5,312 nucleotides of DNA from Microcella sp. (lineage in GTDB: Bacteria > Actinomycetota > Actinomycetes > Actinomycetales > Microbacteriaceae), in NCBI GenBank assembly GCA_020216895.1, contig JAIWOM010000122.1, positions 1 through 5,312 on the forward strand, read 5' to 3'. Positions within the stretch are counted from its first letter, which is position 1. Every line of letters starts with the position of its first letter. Under the pieces are notes generated by a model. That model saw only the letters and a program-made list of their open reading frames with translations, was not told the DNA's origin and did not search any database. Made by a program: the position numbers and the translations under genes. This document shows, piece by piece, positions 1 to 5,294 of the stretch.

Positions 1-307
1 CGGCGACGAGCCCGCCGAGCGGGTAGCCGCGCCATGCCGGCAGGTTGAGCGGCGACACGTCGCCCGTCGTGCCGGCGATGGGGCCTGCGCTGCCGATGCC
101 GGCGCCGAGCAGGGTCGCGTCGGCGGGGAGGGTCGCGAGGGCATCCCGCACCGCGTCGGTCACCGCGGCCGCGAGCTGCTCGCTCGTCGAGGTCGAGCCG
201 GTGGGCCGGCGGTGGCGCGAGCCGACGAGCACGGTGCCGGCGGCATCGACGAGGGCGGCCTCGACCTTGGTGCCGCCGAGGTCGACAGCGAGGGCATAGT
301 CGGTCAC
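1..307 (-). CDS. ROK-family sugar kinase, N-terminal part (3' end outside window)
   Basis: The 102 visible residues start at a GTG (305-307) and run off the left edge. The N-terminus carries the ROK/glucokinase phosphate-binding motif DLGGTK at residues 9-14. A second ROK signature, GAGIGSAGPI, lies at residues 68-77, and NLPAW at 88-92 matches the usual ROK NLPxW segment. Proteins of this family phosphorylate a hexose or amino-sugar with ATP in the cytoplasm; some ROK proteins are repressors, but no helix-turn-helix precedes the DLGGTK motif here, so a kinase is favoured. The start is supported by GGAAGGA (minus strand, 313-319) five bases upstream. Roughly two thirds of the protein is missing, including the zinc-binding region and sugar-specificity residues, so the substrate cannot be named. 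It is divergent from the deoC operon and may share its control region, but a functional link is only inference. Confidence 0.88.
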   Translation of the reverse strand, partial: MTDYALAVDLGGTKVEAALVDAAGTVLVGSRHRRPTGSTSTSEQLAAAVTDAVRDALATLPADATLLGAGIGSAGPIAGTTGDVSPLNLPAWRGYPLGGLVA

Positions 308-407
308 GGGAGTCCTTCCGCGGGGTGGTGGCGGGCCGGGTCCGCGCGACGGCGCGACGTGGCCATGCCCAGCGTACCCACGCGAATGCGCCCCCTCAGC
401 ACCCGTT

Positions 408-423
408 CTGCTCATCTGAGCAG
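408..423. promoter_or_regulatory. Palindrome 1, candidate operator
   Basis: CTGCTCA and TGAGCAG form perfect 7-base arms around a TC spacer, centred at 415.5. It lies upstream of the putative -35 box and its centre is 20 bases from that of the second palindrome. It is a plausible site for the SorC-family regulator encoded next door; which protein binds it is inferred from position only. Confidence 0.5.
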
Positions 424-429
424 GTCGTG

Positions 430-441
430 CAACAAATGTTG
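430..441. promoter_or_regulatory. Palindrome 2, candidate operator overlapping the -35 box
   Basis: CAACA and TGTTG are perfect 5-base arms around AA, centred at 435.5. Its right arm overlaps the first bases of the putative -35 hexamer (439-444), so a bound protein would block RNA polymerase. The A/T-rich core stands out in very GC-rich surroundings. The general form (AACA...TGTT) resembles the palindrome bound by Bacillus subtilis DeoR, a SorC-family repressor, as I recall it. Confidence 0.5.
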
Positions 442-467
442 TTGAGCCCCCCGCGCAGGCCTAGCCT
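439..467 (+). promoter_or_regulatory. Putative promoter of the regulator-deoC operon
   Basis: TTGTTG (439-444) is a fair -35 box. After a 17-base spacer comes TAGCCT (462-467), which fits the TAnnnT -10 pattern common in actinobacteria. Transcription would start near 474, giving a leader of about 60 bases before the regulator's ATG. The -35 overlaps palindrome 2, consistent with autorepression. No competing promoter is visible inside the operon. Confidence 0.5.
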
Positions 468-534
468 GGAGGTCGGGCCGCCCTCGGCGCCCCTCGTCGT
501 CCTCCGTCGCCGACCGCAGAGAGTGAGATCGCGC

Positions 535-1539
535 ATGGCTCCCGCCGACAGCACCGCCGCGAACGAGCTGCTCGCCGTGCGCGCCGCCGAGCTGTACTAC
601 GAGGAGAACAAGACCCAGGACGAGATCGGCGCCATCCTGCGGGTCACCCGCTGGAAGGTGGGGCGTCTGCTCGCCCAGGCGCGCGAGCGCGGCATCATCC
701 GCATCGAGATCGTGCACCCGCGCGCCCGTCGCCTCGCCCTCGAGCGCGACCTCGCGGCCCGCTTCGGCCTCAAGGATGCGGTGGTCGTGCCCGCGCCCGG
801 TGACGACACCGAGCTGCAGGCGCGCGTGAGCGAGGCCGCCGCCGACTGGCTCGTCAGCCACCGGCCGGTGCCGCGCCTGCTCGGCGTGAGCTGGGGCCGC
901 ACCCTGCACCAGGTCGCGGATGCGCTCCCCAGCGGCTGGTCGACCGCCGTCAATGTCGTGCAGATCAACGGCGGCGTGAGCCTCAGCAAGCGCCCCGGCA
1001 CCGCGGCCGCCACGGCCGTCATGATCGCCCAGAAGGCGGGCGGCCAGGCGACCCTGCTGCCGAGCCCCGCCATCCTCGAGCGCCTCGAGACCAAGAAGGC
1101 CATCGAAGGCGACCGCACCGTCGCCGGCGTGCTCGGCATGGCCCGCGGCGCCAGCGCCTACCTCTACAGCGCCGGGGTCGCCGACACCAGCTCGGTGCAC
1201 GTCGACAGCGGCTACCTGACCCCCGCCGACATCACGCGGCTCGTCGAGCGCGGGGCCGTCGGGGACGTCATCGGCCGGTACATCACGGCCGAGGGCACCA
1301 TCGCCGACCCCGAACTGGATGCCCGCACCCTCGGCCTCGGCCTCGAGGAGCTCCGCGCCGCACCGTGGAGCATCCTCGTGATCGGCGGCGAGGCGAAGCA
1401 CCCGGTCGCCCGCGCCATCGTCACCCACGGACTCTGCTCGGTGCTCGTCACCGACGAGCACACCGCCCGCGCCCTGCTCGACGAGCCTGACGCCGCCCTG
1501 ACCGACTCCGCCACCACTTCCCGAGAGGACCTCTCATGA
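535..1539 (+). CDS. SorC-family sugar-binding transcriptional regulator (DeoR-like)
   Basis: This 334-residue protein is a cytoplasmic DNA-binding regulator. A helix-turn-helix occupies about residues 20-50, with the core KTQDEIGAILRVTRWKVGRL at 26-45, as in SorC/DeoR(Bacillus)/CggR proteins. Residues from about 65 to 318 form the SorC sugar-phosphate-binding domain. Its recognisable stretches are LGVSWGRTLHQVADAL (116-131), QINGGV (143-148), GAVGDVIGRYITAEG (240-254) and the end segment VIGGEAKHPVARA...VLVTDEHTARALL (282-315). The length is normal for the family. The ATG follows GAGTGAG (521-527) by seven bases; an in-frame GTG at 523 would add four residues and cannot be excluded. The gene overlaps deoC by four bases (ATGA). 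B. subtilis DeoR, of the same family, represses deoxyribonucleoside catabolism and is released by deoxyribose-5-phosphate. The same role here is inferred from the deoC neighbour, and the effector is not shown by the sequence. Confidence 0.9.
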   Translation: MAPADSTAANELLAVRAAELYYEENKTQDEIGAILRVTRWKVGRLLAQARERGIIRIEIVHPRARRLALERDLAARFGLKDAVVVPAPGDDTELQARVSEAAADWLVSHRPVPRLLGVSWGRTLHQVADALPSGWSTAVNVVQINGGVSLSKRPGTAAATAVMIAQKAGGQATLLPSPAILERLETKKAIEGDRTVAGVLGMARGASAYLYSAGVADTSSVHVDSGYLTPADITRLVERGAVGDVIGRYITAEGTIADPELDARTLGLGLEELRAAPWSILVIGGEAKHPVARAIVTHGLCSVLVTDEHTARALLDEPDAALTDSATTSREDLS

Positions 1540-2549
1540 CCATCACCCAGCCCGCCGGCCTCGCGCCGGCGGAGCGTGCCGTGCGCCTGCTCGGCGCCGA
1601 CCTCACCGAGACCGCCCTGCGGCGGCACCTCGAGGGGCTCAGCGGTGTCGACGCCGTCGGCCTCGAGCAGCGGGCAGCCGGCCTCGCGACGCGCTCCATC
1701 AAGACCAGCTCGAAGGCCTGGGCCCTCGACACGATCATCCGCACCTGCGACCTGACGACGCTCGAGGGCGCCGACACCCCCGGCAAGGTGCGCTCGCTCG
1801 TCGCCAAGGCGGTCACGCCCGACGCGAGCGACCCGACGACGCCGAGCGTCGCCGCCGTCTGCGTCTACGGCGACATGGTGCCGTACGCCGTCGAGGCGCT
1901 CGGCAGCCGCCACGGCGACCCCGAGAAGGGGCTCGTCAGCGTGGCGGCCGTCGCCACCGCTTTCCCCTCCGGCCGTGCGAGCCTCGCCGTCAAGCTGGCC
2001 GACACGCGCGACGCCGTCGCGGCGGGCGCCGACGAGATCGACATGGTGATCGACCGCGGGGCCTTCCTGTCGGGCAACTACGGTCTCGTCTTCGACCAGA
2101 TCGTCGCCGTGAAGGAGGCTTGCCGTCGGGCCGACGGCAGCTCTGCCCACCTCAAGGTCATCCTCGAGACCGGCGAGCTGCAGACCTACGACAATGTGCG
2201 GCGCGCATCCTGGCTGTCGATTCTCGCCGGTGCCGACTTCATCAAGACCTCCACGGGCAAGGTGAGCCCCGCGGCCACCCTGCCGGTCACGCTGCTCATG
2301 CTCGAGGTGATCCGCGACTGGCACCGCCTCACGGGCGAGAAGGTCGGCATGAAGCCCGCGGGCGGCATCCGCGCGTCGAAGGATGCCGTGCGCTACCTCG
2401 TCACCGTCGCCGAGACCGTCGGCGAGGAGTGGCTCACACCGCACCTGTGGCGCTTCGGGGCCTCGAGCCTCGTCAACGATGTGCTGCTGCAGCGGCAGAA
2501 GATGCGAACCGGTCACTACAGTGGCCCCGACTACGTGACGGTGGACTAG
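1536..2549 (+). CDS. deoC: Deoxyribose-phosphate aldolase, long DERA-like form
   Basis: This 337-residue class I aldolase reversibly cleaves 2-deoxy-D-ribose-5-phosphate to glyceraldehyde-3-phosphate and acetaldehyde in the cytoplasm. The catalytic set is complete: the Schiff-base lysine K237 in DFIKTSTGK (234-242), the second lysine K273 in GMKPAGGIR (271-279), and the aspartate D169 in DEIDMVID (166-173). These correspond to E. coli K167, K201 and D102. The protein is about 80 residues longer than E. coli DeoC. An extra N-terminal segment leads into TRSIKTSSKAWALDTI and DLTTLEGADTPGKV (52-85), closer in style to the eukaryotic DERA branch. A tyrosine near the C-terminus (Y333) may match the functional C-terminal tyrosine of E. 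coli DeoC. The start is fixed by GAGAGGA (1523-1529), six bases upstream, and by the ATGA overlap with the regulator. The dehydrogenase gene follows after three bases, pointing to immediate disposal of acetaldehyde. Confidence 0.96.
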   Translation: MTITQPAGLAPAERAVRLLGADLTETALRRHLEGLSGVDAVGLEQRAAGLATRSIKTSSKAWALDTIIRTCDLTTLEGADTPGKVRSLVAKAVTPDASDPTTPSVAAVCVYGDMVPYAVEALGSRHGDPEKGLVSVAAVATAFPSGRASLAVKLADTRDAVAAGADEIDMVIDRGAFLSGNYGLVFDQIVAVKEACRRADGSSAHLKVILETGELQTYDNVRRASWLSILAGADFIKTSTGKVSPAATLPVTLLMLEVIRDWHRLTGEKVGMKPAGGIRASKDAVRYLVTVAETVGEEWLTPHLWRFGASSLVNDVLLQRQKMRTGHYSGPDYVTVD

Positions 2550-2552
2550 ATC

Positions 2553-4133
2553 ATGGCCTTCCTCGAGTACGCGCCGGCTCCGGAGTCGGCGTCGATTCTG
2601 AACCTCAAGGCCCAGTACGGGCTCTACATCGACGGCGAGTTCGTCGACGGCGGCGGAGAGGTGTTCGACACCATCTCGCCGGCCACCGAGCAGGTCATCG
2701 CGCGCATCGCGCAGGCCGACGCCCACGACGTCGACCGCGCGGTCGCCGCCGCTCGTCGCGCCTACGAGACCGTCTGGTCGCGCATGTCGGGCAGCGACCG
2801 CGGCAAGTACCTCTTCCGCATCGCCCGCCTCGTGCAGGAGCGCGCCCGCGAGCTCGCCGTCGCCGAGAGCCTCGACAACGGCAAGCCGATCCGCGAGACC
2901 CGCGACGTCGACGTGCCGCTCGTCGCCGCGTGGTTCTTCTACTACGCCGGCTGGGCCGACAAGCTCGAGTACGCCGGGCTCGGCCCGAACCCGCGCGCGC
3001 TCGGCGTCGCCGCACAGGTGATTCCGTGGAACTTCCCGCTGCTGATGCTCGCGTGGAAGATCGCCCCGGCCCTCGCCGCCGGCAACACCGTGGTCATCAA
3101 GCCCGCCGAGACGACGTCGCTGACCGCGATGCTGTTCGCCGAGATCCTGCAGCAGGCCGACCTGCCTGCGGGCGTCGTGAACATCGTCACCGGCCCGGGC
3201 TCAACCGGTCAGGCCCTCGTCTCGCACGACGACGTGAACAAGGTGGCCTTCACCGGGTCGACGAACGTCGGGCGGATGATCGCGCGCCAGGTCGCGGGAA
3301 CCCAGAAGAAGCTCACCCTCGAGCTCGGGGGTAAGGCGGCGAACATCGTCTTCGACGACGCCCCCATGGACCAGGCGATCGAGGGCATCGTCAACGGCAT
3401 CTTCTTCAACCAGGGCCACGTGTGCTGCGCCGGCTCGCGCCTGCTCGTGCAGGAGACCGTGCACGACGAGGTCGTCGAGCGTCTCAAGGAGCGCCTGTCG
3501 ACCCTGCGCCTCGGCGACCCGCTCGACAAGAACACCGACATCGGCGCGATCAACTCTGCCGCCCAGCTGGAGCGCATCCGCACCCTCAGCGACACGGGCG
3601 AGAACGAGGGCGCCGAGCGATGGACGGCCGACTGCCGGATTCCCGAGAAGGGCTTCTGGTTCGCGCCGACCATCTTCACCCGCGTGTCGGCGGCCCACTC
3701 GATCGCCCGCGAGGAGATCTTCGGCCCGGTGCTGTCGGTGCTGACCTTCCGCACGCCGGCCGAGGCGATCGCGAAGGCGAACAACACCCCGTACGGCCTC
3801 TCGGCCGGCATCTGGACGGAGAAAGGCAGCCGCATGCTCGCCCTCGTCGACCAGCTGCGCGCGGGCGTGGTCTGGGCGAACACGTTCAACCGCTTCGACC
3901 CCAGCTCGCCGTTCGGCGGCTACAAGGAGTCGGGCTACGGCCGCGAGGGCGGCCGCCACGGGCTCGCCGCCTACCTCGAGGCGAGCGGGTGGGATGCTCC
4001 GGCCGGGCTCGGCTCCGCATCCGCCCCGGCCGCGCTGGTGACGGCGCCCGCCGCCGGTGCCTCCGGCGCTGCCGGTGCGAAGGCCGCCGGAAAGCCTGCG
4101 AAGAAGTCGACCCGGAAGGGGGCCGCGAAGTGA
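2553..4133 (+). CDS. NAD(P)-dependent aldehyde dehydrogenase with Ala/Lys-rich tail
   Basis: This 526-residue protein is a complete ALDH-superfamily enzyme up to about residue 478. Visible functional residues are N160 in PWNFP, K183 in VVIKPAE (cofactor ribose), the Rossmann motif FTGSTNVG (233-240), general base E257 in LTLELGGK, catalytic C291 in NQGHVCCAGSR (286-296) and E388 in EEIFGPV. By its place after deoC it probably oxidises acetaldehyde from the aldolase, likely to acetate; the substrate is inferred. YAGWADK at 131-137 recurs in the short paralogue encoded next. Residues 481-526 exceed the normal family end and form a low-complexity Ala/Gly/Pro tail finishing in a Lys-rich stretch. 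The ATG lies three bases after the deoC stop, with a modest ribosome binding site, GGTGGA (2540-2545). The stop overlaps the next gene's GTG (GTGA, 4130-4133). I recall this dehydrogenase type following deoC in many actinobacteria; that was not checked. Confidence 0.94.
   Translation: MAFLEYAPAPESASILNLKAQYGLYIDGEFVDGGGEVFDTISPATEQVIARIAQADAHDVDRAVAAARRAYETVWSRMSGSDRGKYLFRIARLVQERARELAVAESLDNGKPIRETRDVDVPLVAAWFFYYAGWADKLEYAGLGPNPRALGVAAQVIPWNFPLLMLAWKIAPALAAGNTVVIKPAETTSLTAMLFAEILQQADLPAGVVNIVTGPGSTGQALVSHDDVNKVAFTGSTNVGRMIARQVAGTQKKLTLELGGKAANIVFDDAPMDQAIEGIVNGIFFNQGHVCCAGSRLLVQETVHDEVVERLKERLSTLRLGDPLDKNTDIGAINSAAQLERIRTLSDTGENEGAERWTADCRIPEKGFWFAPTIFTRVSAAHSIAREEIFGPVLSVLTFRTPAEAIAKANNTPYGLSAGIWTEKGSRMLALVDQLRAGVVWANTFNRFDPSSPFGGYKESGYGREGGRHGLAAYLEASGWDAPAGLGSASAPAALVTAPAAGASGAAGAKAAGKPAKKSTRKGAAK
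4114..4122 (+). promoter_or_regulatory. Ribosome binding site that sets the GTG start of the short ALDH-like gene
   Basis: GGAAGGGGG sits inside the last codons of the upstream dehydrogenase, seven bases before the GTG at 4130. It supports that GTG over other starts, although the reading frame stays open far upstream (back to 3422) as a shadow of the dehydrogenase gene. Confidence 0.7.
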
Positions 4134-5011
4134 CCCGCCTCAGCGTTCCGAAGACGTACAAGCTCGCGATCGGCGGCGCGTTCCCGCGCAGCGAGAGCGG
4201 CCGCACCTACGAGGTTCTCGCCGCCGACGGCGGCTTCCTCGCCAACGCCGCGAAGGCCTCGCGCAAGGACGCCCGCGACGCGGTCGTCGCCGCGCGCAGC
4301 GCGTTCGCCAAGTGGTCGGGAGCCACCGCTTACAACCGCGGCCAGGTGATCTACCGCATCGCCGAGCTGCTGGAGGGCCGTCGCGCCCAGTTCATCGACG
4401 AGATCAGCCGCACCGAGGGCGTCTCGGCGGCCGAGGCCTCGGCCCAGGTGGATCTCGCGATCGACGTGTGGGTCTGGTACGCGGGCTGGGCCGACAAGTA
4501 CGCCCAGGTGGCGGGCAACGCCAACCCGGTGTCGGGCCCGTACTTCAACCTCTCGGTGCCCGAGCCGACGGGCGTCGTCGCCGCGGTCGCGCCGCAGGGT
4601 GTGACGGGCGGCTCGCTGCTCGGCATCGTGTCGGTCGTCGCTCCGATCATCCTCACCGGCAACACGGTCGTCGTGGTCGCCGATGAGACGGCGCCGCTCT
4701 CGGCGATCTCGCTCGCCGAGGTGCTCGCCACCTCGGATGTTCCGGGCGGCGTGGTCAACACGCTCACCGGCTCGCCGGCGGAGATCATGCCGTGGCTCGC
4801 CGCGCACGCCGACGTGAACGCGCTCGACCTAGCCGGGGCCGGCAGCCTCGACGGGTCGTCCGGCGCGAGCTGGGTCGACCTGCAGCTCGCAGCCGCCGAG
4901 ACCCTCAAGCGCGTGCTGGCGCCCGTCGCGGGCGTGCCCCGCCCGGCGCTCGAGCGCATCAGCGCCTTCGTCGAGACGAAGACCGTCTGGCACACCAAGT
5001 CGATGCTCTAG
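4130..5011 (+). CDS. Short aldehyde dehydrogenase-like protein, probable pseudoenzyme
   Basis: This 293-residue protein matches only the N-terminal NAD-binding half of an ALDH. It aligns with the upstream enzyme through YAGWADK (117-123), the stretch ending APIILTGNTV (171-180) and DVPGGVVNTLTG (203-214). Key residues are lost: PWNFP becomes PQGVT (155-159), the cofactor lysine is V183 in VVVVADE, and GSTxVG becomes a degenerate GAGSLDGSS (236-244). No LELGGK or catalytic-cysteine segment exists, and the protein contains no cysteine at all. It ends with LERISAFVETKTVWHTKSML (274-293), resembling the VETKTVW-type ending I recall from deoC-linked actinobacterial homologues, so it appears naturally short rather than broken. 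Codon use matches its neighbours and there is no internal stop. It is probably a non-catalytic partner of the upstream dehydrogenase, comparable to the dead second domain of ALDH16 proteins. Automatic annotation would probably call it simply an aldehyde dehydrogenase. Confidence 0.9.
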   Translation: MTRLSVPKTYKLAIGGAFPRSESGRTYEVLAADGGFLANAAKASRKDARDAVVAARSAFAKWSGATAYNRGQVIYRIAELLEGRRAQFIDEISRTEGVSAAEASAQVDLAIDVWVWYAGWADKYAQVAGNANPVSGPYFNLSVPEPTGVVAAVAPQGVTGGSLLGIVSVVAPIILTGNTVVVVADETAPLSAISLAEVLATSDVPGGVVNTLTGSPAEIMPWLAAHADVNALDLAGAGSLDGSSGASWVDLQLAAAETLKRVLAPVAGVPRPALERISAFVETKTVWHTKSML

Positions 5012-5049
5012 CCGCGCCGGCTGTGTCGCCACGCCCCGCCCCGTCGCTT

Positions 5050-5147
5050 CTCCACAATTCAGGAGTCGGCGGGGTGGGGTGCGGTCGGTGAGCGCTCTCA
5101 CGGCGTGTCGGGCGGCTGCCGGGTGGTGCGACTCCTGAGTTGTGGAG
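5050..5147. repeat. Long inverted repeat, 19-base arms, 60-base loop
   Basis: The left arm CTCCACAATTCAGGAGTCG (5050-5068) pairs with the right arm CGACTCCTGAGTTGTGGAG (5129-5147). There is one DNA mismatch, T5058 opposite G5139. In a plus-strand transcript that position is a U-G wobble, so the RNA stem would be continuous over 19 pairs. The loop holds a small hairpin, GTGAG/CTCAC (5088-5092 and 5097-5101), around CGCT. It could be a transcript 3'-end stabiliser, a terminator-like structure or a dispersed intergenic repeat; one copy cannot tell these apart. Confidence 0.75.
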
Positions 5148-5170
5148 CTGCGCGGGGGTGTTGCGGATCA

Positions 5171-5227
5171 CTTCCAGATCTGCGGATGGAGATGAACCCG
5201 GCTCACTCTCATCCGCAGATCTGGAAG
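5171..5227. repeat. Perfect inverted repeat, 18-base arms, 21-base loop
   Basis: CTTCCAGATCTGCGGATG (5171-5188) is the exact reverse complement of 5210-5227. The stem can be extended by three pairs (5189-5191 with 5206-5208) if T5209 is bulged. The loop is less GC-rich than its surroundings. No T-tract follows on either strand. Candidate roles are a bidirectional terminator, an RNA-stabilising hairpin, a repeat element of REP type, or a protein-binding palindrome with long spacing. Confidence 0.8.
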
Positions 5228-5260
5228 GAAACGCAGGGCCTCAGGGTCCGCGGGTCGTGC

Positions 5261-5287
5261 GGCGCCGTCGTCGCCGACGTCGGCGCC
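5261..5287. terminator. GC-rich hairpin, possible terminator without T-tract
   Basis: GGCGCCG (5261-5267) pairs with CGGCGCC (5281-5287). After one T-T mismatch the stem continues with CGTC/GACG (5269-5272 and 5276-5279) around a three-base loop. It lies directly beyond the possible stop codon of a convergent minus-strand gene at 5295-5297. Such hairpins also arise by chance in DNA this GC-rich, so the terminator role is weak. Confidence 0.3.
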
Positions 5288-5294
5288 AACGGCG

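Larger units (their letters stand above)
308..534. promoter_or_regulatory. Divergent intergenic control region
   Basis: This 227-base gap separates the minus-strand ROK kinase from the plus-strand regulator-deoC operon. It contains two adjacent palindromes (408-423 and 430-441), a credible plus-strand promoter (439-467) and a presumed untranslated leader of about 60 bases. For the minus strand, TACGCT at 376-371 fits the loose actinobacterial TAnnnT -10 pattern, but I find no good -35 at the right distance, so that promoter is not called separately. Open frames across this gap (for example from GTG at 325) run through the palindromes and promoter and are not believed to be coding. Confidence 0.6.
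5012..5294. other. Intergenic region rich in inverted repeats, no gene seen
   Basis: This 283-base stretch follows the operon. No frame on either strand has a convincing start, ribosome binding site and family resemblance. Minus-strand frames extending out of it are shadows of the last gene. It contains a 19-base inverted repeat with a 60-base loop (5050-5147), a perfect 18-base inverted repeat with a 21-base loop (5171-5227) and a GC-rich hairpin (5261-5287). None has a clear T-tract, so classical intrinsic terminators are not evident, but one or more probably ends the operon transcript. Confidence 0.6.

Noticed and set aside
468..505. GGAGG...CCTCC pairing in the leader as a riboswitch or attenuator
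   Set aside because: It has only five paired bases over a long gap, with no alternative pairing or terminator; this is expected by chance in GC-rich DNA.
325..534. N-terminal extension of the regulator from GTG 325
   Set aside because: It would translate through both palindromes and the promoter, and the added residues have no family resemblance. The SorC helix-turn-helix fits a start at 535 (or 523).
412..1461. 349-residue minus-strand open frame opposite the regulator gene
   Set aside because: It is a shadow of the SorC regulator with low-complexity composition, and it runs through the operator-promoter region.
1212..2726. 504-residue open frame on the minus strand across the regulator, deoC and dehydrogenase start
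   Set aside because: It is antisense to three well-supported genes, has the Arg/Gly/Asp/Ala-rich make-up typical of high-GC shadow frames, and shows no recognisable domain.
3422..4129. Upstream in-frame extension of the short ALDH-like gene, which would nearly double its length
   Set aside because: The translated extension is Arg/Pro-rich shadow sequence of the upstream dehydrogenase. ALDH similarity begins only after the GTG at 4130, which has its own ribosome binding site.
4123..4133. Programmed -1 frameshift joining the two ALDH genes into one protein
   Set aside because: No slippery heptamer precedes the stop (the bases are CCGCGAAGTGA), and a good ribosome binding site and GTG explain separate initiation.
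4130..5011. Short ALDH-like gene as a decaying pseudogene
   Set aside because: No frameshift, internal stop or ALDH remnant is found downstream, codon use is normal, and the end resembles the ending I recall from homologues.
5069..5128. CRISPR-like or tandem repeat array in the downstream region
   Set aside because: The repeats are single inverted pairs, not regularly spaced direct copies.
4959..5171. 70-residue minus-strand open frame over the end of the last gene and the first inverted repeat
   Set aside because: It overlaps coding sequence and a repeat, is rich in Arg/Pro/Ser, and shows no family resemblance.
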